DNA from: Ardenticatenia bacterium
GTDB lineage: Bacteria; Chloroflexota; Anaerolineae; Aggregatilineales; Ch27
Direction: 5' to 3'
NCBI GenBank assembly: GCA_026983935.1
Contig: JALSTC010000528.1
Span: forward strand, 1 to 10,867
Length of the DNA stretch: 10,867 nt
Each line of letters starts with the position of its first letter. The stretch's first letter is position 1. Both the position numbers and the translations under genes were made by a program. Under the pieces are notes generated by a model, which saw only the letters and a program-made list of their open reading frames with translations, searched no databases and was not told the DNA's origin. This document shows positions 6,706 through 10,867 of the stretch, in pieces.

Positions 6706-8148
6706 CTACTGTCCGCGCACCAGCGGGATCAGGTCTTCGCCGACCACGATCTGAATATCATAGATGGTGGCATTATCGCTGCCGGGACGAACGCGGGTGA
6801 CAGGAATACCCATCAACGAGGCCAGCAAACGGGCGGTATAGGGATTGTTGGTGTAGTCCTTGATGATCGTCTCACGGTAATCGGAGGTGGTGGCGTTGCC
6901 GATCTCGGCGACGGTGAAGCCCTGCGATTCTAACCACGCCCGCGTATCGGTGGCGAGGCCCTGCGTCGTCGTGCCGTTGACCACGCTCAGCGTCACGTCC
7001 TCGCTGCTCGCCAGCCGCCGCAGGTCTTCCCGGCTGAGCTGCTCCGGGTTAAAGAGGTCCTGCACCAGATTGCGGATCGCATCACCGCGCAGGTAAAGCA
7101 CCTGATCGCCGGATGCGGTGGTGACGAACTGCACGTAGTTGGCGTCCAGCACCGCCTGTGTGATGTTCTCCGGCGGGATATCCTGCGCCAGCAGGGCCAG
7201 GCTGATAATCTGCTCGAACGACAGCGTCGTCTGGATATTCTCCCGCACGGCCTCCCAGAGAGCCGGGGCCTGGCTGAGCAGGGCCTGCACCCCGCCCAGG
7301 CTCAGCACGCGGTCACGCAGCGCGAGGATCACCTGCTGCTGCCGCTGCGCCCGGTCGAAATCGCCGCCGTCTGTGTGGCGCACACGGGCATACTGCAAAA
7401 GCTGCTCGGCATTCATCTCCTGACAGCCCGGATCGAAATGCACGGTCATGATGCCGTAGCTGCCATCGGGATACTGCTCATCATGGATCGTGCGGGGGAC
7501 ACAGACTTCCACCGGCGCGATGGCATCCACCACCGTCAGGAACAGATCGAAATTAACGCGCACCGTGTGGTCAATATGAATGCCCAGGTTGCGCTCCACC
7601 GTCGCCGCCGCCAGCGCCGGGCCGCCGCCGGGGAACTGGAAGGCATCGCCGATGGAATTGGCCGTGTTGATGCGCCCCGGCTCAAAACCGGGGATGCTCA
7701 CCCACAGATCGCGCGGAATGGACAGCATGGCCGCCGTGCGTCGGACGGGATCGAGGGTCAGTACGATCATGGTGTCCGTGCGGAAAGGGCCTTCCTCCCC
7801 GCGCCGCTGGTCAATGCCCAGCAGCAGCAGCGTGATCCGGTTGGGGTCAGACCAGGGCGTGTACGCCTCTGCGAGGGCAACTTCGGTTGCCTGCGGCTCC
7901 GTCTGCCCGGCGGGGTCTGCCGTCGGCGCGGCGGCAATATGCGTGGGCGTCGGCGTGGCACTGTGAAAAACGCCGACCGGCGTCGGCGAAGGACGCAGTC
8001 CCAGCGGATCGAAAAAAGAAAGTTCGGCAATATCGCTGGCCTCGATCGCCAACTGGCGCACCCCACTGTAGGCCACCACCGCCGCGCCCGCCGTCGCCGC
8101 CATGACCACGATCAGCAGAATCAGTATCATCCAGGGAGAAATTCGCAT
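6706..8148 (-). CDS. LCP (LytR-CpsA-Psr) family glycopolymer transferase with LytR_C domain
   Basis: The 480-residue membrane protein has a single N-terminal helix (about 5-28) and a Thr/Pro-rich outside spacer (about 50-100, SATPTPTHIAAAPTA). The LCP domain spans about 104-285. It shows LLLLGIDQRRGEEGPFRTDTMIVL (the Asp at 113 and RTDT at 123-126), LSIPRDLWVSIPG (142-154), RINTANSIG (159-167) and DFDRAQRQQQV (263-273), with the conserved arginines that bind polyprenyl pyrophosphate. The LytR_C domain is at about 384-470 (TLSVVNGTTTQGLA). LCP proteins attach polyprenyl-linked polymers such as teichoic acids, arabinogalactan or capsule to the cell wall. The acceptor in a Chloroflexota envelope is uncertain. 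ATG 8148 is chosen with an AGGGTGAG about 10 bases upstream. The gap to the upstream gene is 100 bases and holds a promoter-like box. Confidence 0.94.
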   Translation of the reverse strand: MRISPWMILILLIVVMAATAGAAVVAYSGVRQLAIEASDIAELSFFDPLGLRPSPTPVGVFHSATPTPTHIAAAPTADPAGQTEPQATEVALAEAYTPWSDPNRITLLLLGIDQRRGEEGPFRTDTMIVLTLDPVRRTAAMLSIPRDLWVSIPGFEPGRINTANSIGDAFQFPGGGPALAAATVERNLGIHIDHTVRVNFDLFLTVVDAIAPVEVCVPRTIHDEQYPDGSYGIMTVHFDPGCQEMNAEQLLQYARVRHTDGGDFDRAQRQQQVILALRDRVLSLGGVQALLSQAPALWEAVRENIQTTLSFEQIISLALLAQDIPPENITQAVLDANYVQFVTTASGDQVLYLRGDAIRNLVQDLFNPEQLSREDLRRLASSEDVTLSVVNGTTTQGLATDTRAWLESQGFTVAEIGNATTSDYRETIIKDYTNNPYTARLLASLMGIPVTRVRPGSDNATIYDIQIVVGEDLIPLVRGQ

Positions 8149-8191
8149 CTATTCGCTCACCCTATAATCGCTACCCGATATCTCATCTCCA

Positions 8192-8219
8192 GCGGGCGCA
8201 TTATACCGCGTTCGCCCGC
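8192..8219 (-). promoter_or_regulatory. TATAAT box of the LCP gene flanked by a perfect inverted repeat
   Basis: TATAAT lies at 8205-8200 on the minus strand, with no good -35 hexamer near 8222-8229. GCGGGCG (8192-8198) and CGCCCGC (8213-8219) are perfect inverted copies separated by 14 bases and bracket the box. That position, overlapping the expected start site, suits a repressor operator. The same dyad could partly block read-through from the gene at 8249. A leader of about 45 bases to ATG 8148 is expected. Confidence 0.45.
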
Positions 8220-8248
8220 CGCCGCACGTCTCTCTTCAGGGCAACCGC

Positions 8249-8749
8249 TCACTGCCACATGGCCCAGGGATCGTCCGGGTCCCGCGCCCCATAGATGATC
8301 GTCAGCCGCACTTCGTCAACAAAAATGCGAAAAGCGTATTGATCCCCATTCAGGCGCATACGGGTTTTGAACGGCAGGCGCAGCCAGGCATAGGCAATCG
8401 CCCGGCGCTCCTCGCGTGTGGTCTCGGCCAGCAGAGATGCATACCAGCGCGGCAGGATGGCCCGCAGGTACGGCATATCCTCCACAAAGAAGCTGGCGAT
8501 GATCAGCAGGACGGCCAGCAGCCCGAACACCACCGCCGTCCAGGGCGCAGGAATAAGCGGGGCAAGCAGCAGGCCCAGCCCACCAAGCACGCGCAGAAAT
8601 CGCGGGAACGGATAGAGCAGGCGCTCGGTTCCGTAGCGCCGGAAGCGGGCCATGATCGGGTCTTTATACAGCCCGGAGATCATCGCGCCATAGTAAACCG
8701 CCGCCCCCCCCAGCGCCAGCACGGACAGCCAGTAAGCCCATGGGGGCAT
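8249..8749 (-). CDS. Three-helix membrane protein of unknown function
   Basis: The 166-residue protein has hydrophobic segments at about 5-25 (YWLSVLALGGAAVYYGAM), 52-67 (LRVLGGLGLLLAPLIP) and 70-88 (WTAVVFGLLAVLLIIASFF). The second and third are separated by a tight PAPW turn. A charged loop with RFRRYG and a mostly hydrophilic C-terminal tail (about 95-166) with several Arg and Trp follow. No enzyme motif is recognised and no family is assigned. The start ATG 8749 has GAGGGA 6 bases upstream and sits 26 bases after the stop of the pseudophosphatase-like gene, which suggests co-transcription. It may be a membrane accessory of that protein or of the following LCP protein, by position only. 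Confidence 0.75.
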   Translation of the reverse strand: MPPWAYWLSVLALGGAAVYYGAMISGLYKDPIMARFRRYGTERLLYPFPRFLRVLGGLGLLLAPLIPAPWTAVVFGLLAVLLIIASFFVEDMPYLRAILPRWYASLLAETTREERRAIAYAWLRLPFKTRMRLNGDQYAFRIFVDEVRLTIIYGARDPDDPWAMWQ

Positions 8750-8775
8750 CGTTTTCCCTCGCCAGCAGCCTGTGG

Positions 8776-10867
8776 CTACTCACATTTGTGGATGTGGTAA
8801 AGCAGATTTCGCGCCGTCACGTAGAGATTTTCCGCCGAGTCGTCTACAGCCAGCCCGCTGAGGTCGCGGAAGCTCGTTCCCGTCGGGGCGCGGTAGCCCC
8901 GGATGAACGTCCCGGCCAGTGTCGTCTCATAAAACACCTGGTTGGCGGCATCCAGAATATAGAAGCCGGGCGAGATCAGGCCGGTATCGAGAAACATGGC
9001 ATTGGCGCTGCCCAGCCGCCCCACACCGCCGCTTGGCAGGTTGGCGAACTGGAAGAAGGACGGCTCCCCGGCATAGAACTTGAGCATGGAGCCATCGCGC
9101 AGCAGAACATAAACATTGCCGGTCTGGTCAATAGCAAAGTCCACCGCATCGGAAAGATCGGGCCGATCATCGCCGACGAAATACTCTTCCGGCGCACCGG
9201 GATATTCGCCCCCGATCGGCTGGTAGCGCCATATCTGGTTGGCCGCCGGATCGAGGATATACAGCCGGCCCTGCCAGGTCTCGATCGCGATCGGTCGCAG
9301 CCAGCGGTCTGTGCCGATCAGCGCCTGAGCCGTCGCCGGGGGGAAGGTCGGCGAGTAGGAGACCAGCACGCCCGACCGCGAATCCAGCCCGATCAAGGCG
9401 CTGCGGCGGGCGACGCCGCCTTCGGTCAGCCAGGCGATATCCACCAGATTACGGATGACAAACTCACCGATCGAGTCGCCGCGCTGCACGATGATCTCGC
9501 TGTCACGGATCAGGGCATTGCCCGTCTCGTTCAACGTGTCCCGATAAATGATGCTGCGCTCCACGTCCAGCGTGTACAGGTTGACCCCGCCCTGCAGGAT
9601 CGGGCCGCGCAGGTCCGCGCCCGGCTCAAAGCGGCGCAGCGGCGTCATCGGGCAGCGCACCACCCCGGCGTATTCATCCAGGTGGCTCTGCGCTTCTTCC
9701 CGCAGGGTCATCAGCGTGGGGTCATCCGGGCGGCGCGACGCACAGCGGTTCAGCCCCTCCAACACGCCAAACCAGGCCTGCTGCGGGTCCCCAGAGCCGT
9801 TCTCCTCAATCTGACGCGCCACTTCCGCCGCGATCTGCGCTTCCGAAAGGCACTGCTCAAAAGCGGTTTCGTCCCGCGTCGTCAGCGCCAGGGCCACCAC
9901 CAGCAGCACAACCGCCACCGGGATCAGCATAGCCGCTGCCGCCGCCAGCGGAGTTGGCAGTGAAGGCGGCTTGCCCGGCTCCGGCTCCGGCAGTACTTTG
10001 TCCAGCAGACGGCGTGCCCGGCGCAGCCCATCAGAGAGCCACAGCAGCACCCGCTGCACCAGGTGCAGCAGCCGCCCACCCAGGCGGAAAATGAGGCTCC
10101 GTCCCCCCGTCTGGATCTCCGTCAGCGAAGGACGCGGCACCGATTCCGTGATGGCCTGCCGCCGGGATGCGCCGCGCTGCCATAAATGCCGGATACGGGC
10201 CATCAATGACGGTCGGGAGGGCTTTTTCGCCACGTCTTCATGCGGACTACCGGACACGGCAGCAGCCGGCTCCGGGCATTCGTGAGTGGCAGCCGATCGC
10301 GTTTGCACAGGGGCGGCAGCTTCCGGCGCGGACACAGGATCGGGGGCATCCGGCGTAATGAAGCGCATGACCAGCGCCGTCGCCGAGACAAGCGGATACG
10401 ATTTCAACTGCGCCACCGTCTGCTGCACCTGACCGCTGCCCGCGGCTTTTGCCAGCTCCTCACGTGGAATATCCGTCAGCCCGGCATCGCTCAAAGCGGC
10501 CATATCCCCCGGCTGTACGGTGAAGCGGGCCAGCTTCAGGTCGGCCTCCGGCGCATAGCCCAGCGGCTGGCCGTTCGCCAGTTCCGGGTCCTGCAGATCA
10601 TAGGGAAAAGTCTCAAACGCGCCGCCCTGCCACAGCAAGAACAGCCCCCCGCCCGTCCTGGCAATGTAAACATCCCGCTGGCGCAGCACCAGGCAGATCG
10701 CCTCCGCAAAGAACTGCTGATCGGGATGCTCCTGGTTGTGAGCGTAAAGATCGTCGTTGATCGACTCCAGCATCCCGCGCAGCGAAGTGGTCACCGCCCC
10801 ATCGCTGGCAAAGTAGCGCTCCGCAGCCAGTTGGGCCATCCGCTCATAAAAATTGGCCTTCGCCAGG
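8776..10867 (-). CDS. PP2C-like pseudophosphatase, transmembrane, beta-propeller fusion (5' end off the window)
   Basis: The frame is open to the window edge: nine further codons before ATG 10839 read LAKANFYER, so the true start lies outside. Numbering here is from that internal ATG (687 residues to the stop). Residues about 1-160 follow the PP2C fold (CLVLRQRDVYIARTGGGLFLL, PLGYAPEAD, VQPGDMAALSDAGLTDIP, SATALVMRF). The motif GDS is GGG (63-65), SDG is SDAG (117-120), and the usual C-terminal DN is SA (152-153). The metal site therefore looks lost and an inactive signalling domain is likely. A basic, proline-rich juxtamembrane region (about 200-298) leads to one helix (299-320). The outside part (about 321-687) has three Cys before 400 and blade-like repeats (RLYILDPAANQIWRYQ, NVYVLLRDGSMLKFY, FYILDAANQVFYE, NLYVTARNLLYHI), an NHL/TolB-type propeller. 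It could sense an envelope ligand and signal inside. Confidence 0.82.
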   Translation of the reverse strand, partial: LAKANFYERMAQLAAERYFASDGAVTTSLRGMLESINDDLYAHNQEHPDQQFFAEAICLVLRQRDVYIARTGGGLFLLWQGGAFETFPYDLQDPELANGQPLGYAPEADLKLARFTVQPGDMAALSDAGLTDIPREELAKAAGSGQVQQTVAQLKSYPLVSATALVMRFITPDAPDPVSAPEAAAPVQTRSAATHECPEPAAAVSGSPHEDVAKKPSRPSLMARIRHLWQRGASRRQAITESVPRPSLTEIQTGGRSLIFRLGGRLLHLVQRVLLWLSDGLRRARRLLDKVLPEPEPGKPPSLPTPLAAAAAMLIPVAVVLLVVALALTTRDETAFEQCLSEAQIAAEVARQIEENGSGDPQQAWFGVLEGLNRCASRRPDDPTLMTLREEAQSHLDEYAGVVRCPMTPLRRFEPGADLRGPILQGGVNLYTLDVERSIIYRDTLNETGNALIRDSEIIVQRGDSIGEFVIRNLVDIAWLTEGGVARRSALIGLDSRSGVLVSYSPTFPPATAQALIGTDRWLRPIAIETWQGRLYILDPAANQIWRYQPIGGEYPGAPEEYFVGDDRPDLSDAVDFAIDQTGNVYVLLRDGSMLKFYAGEPSFFQFANLPSGGVGRLGSANAMFLDTGLISPGFYILDAANQVFYETTLAGTFIRGYRAPTGTSFRDLSGLAVDDSAENLYVTARNLLYHIHKCE

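Noticed and set aside
8163..8168. TATAAT on the plus strand
   Set aside because: No plus-strand gene follows it. It lies in the leader of the minus-strand LCP gene and is likely chance.
8740..9963. Long plus-strand reading frame of 407 codons
   Set aside because: It is the antisense shadow of the pseudophosphatase-propeller gene, whose blades and membrane helix are clear on the minus strand.

Overview
This window is GC-rich bacterial chromosome with seven protein genes. They read as an Anaerolineae-like member of the Chloroflexota. This placement is an inference from protein style: Thr/Pro-rich spacers after membrane anchors, a three-helix LiaF/toastrack-like protein, an LCP protein with a LytR_C tail, a RecD2-type helicase, and a PP2C-like/transmembrane/propeller fusion. 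No rRNA or marker gene is present to confirm it. I see no tRNA, rRNA, CRISPR array, insertion sequence or phage gene.

Left part (1-4000, genes on the minus strand): a spermidine-synthase-like class I SAM-dependent methyltransferase (3164-3988), a full-length RecD2 DNA helicase (729-2942) and a small STAS/SpoIIAA-like protein (128-529). The small gene looks monocistronic. It has a TATAAT box with upstream phased A-tracts, a good ribosome binding site and a strong intrinsic terminator at 73-103. The 221 bases between the methyltransferase and recD2 hold two strong hairpins close together and no gene.

Middle (4000-6690, plus strand): a divergent promoter region leads to a lipoprotein with a TolB-like beta-propeller (4169-5503). 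This is followed by a three-helix membrane protein with a repeated beta-strand C-terminal domain of the LiaF/toastrack type (5612-6631). A bidirectional terminator (6654-6685) closes the unit.

Right part (6700-10867, minus strand): transcription comes in from the right edge. The first gene (8776 to beyond 10867) encodes a cytoplasmic PP2C-like domain that has lost its recognisable metal-binding residues, one membrane helix and an outside beta-propeller-like domain. Then come a three-helix membrane protein of unknown function (8249-8749) and an LCP (LytR-CpsA-Psr) glycopolymer transferase with a LytR_C tail (6706-8148). The LCP gene also has its own promoter-like box, flanked by a perfect inverted repeat.

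Taken together, 4.1-10.9 kb is an envelope-oriented neighbourhood: lipoprotein, LiaF-like sensor-type membrane protein, cell-wall polymer transferase and a transmembrane pseudophosphatase. The left part is DNA repair plus small regulatory or metabolic genes. The most unusual items are the apparent pseudophosphatase-propeller receptor and the structured intergenic region ahead of recD2. The rest is a fairly ordinary core-genome segment. I found no convincing evidence of a new defence or mobile system.
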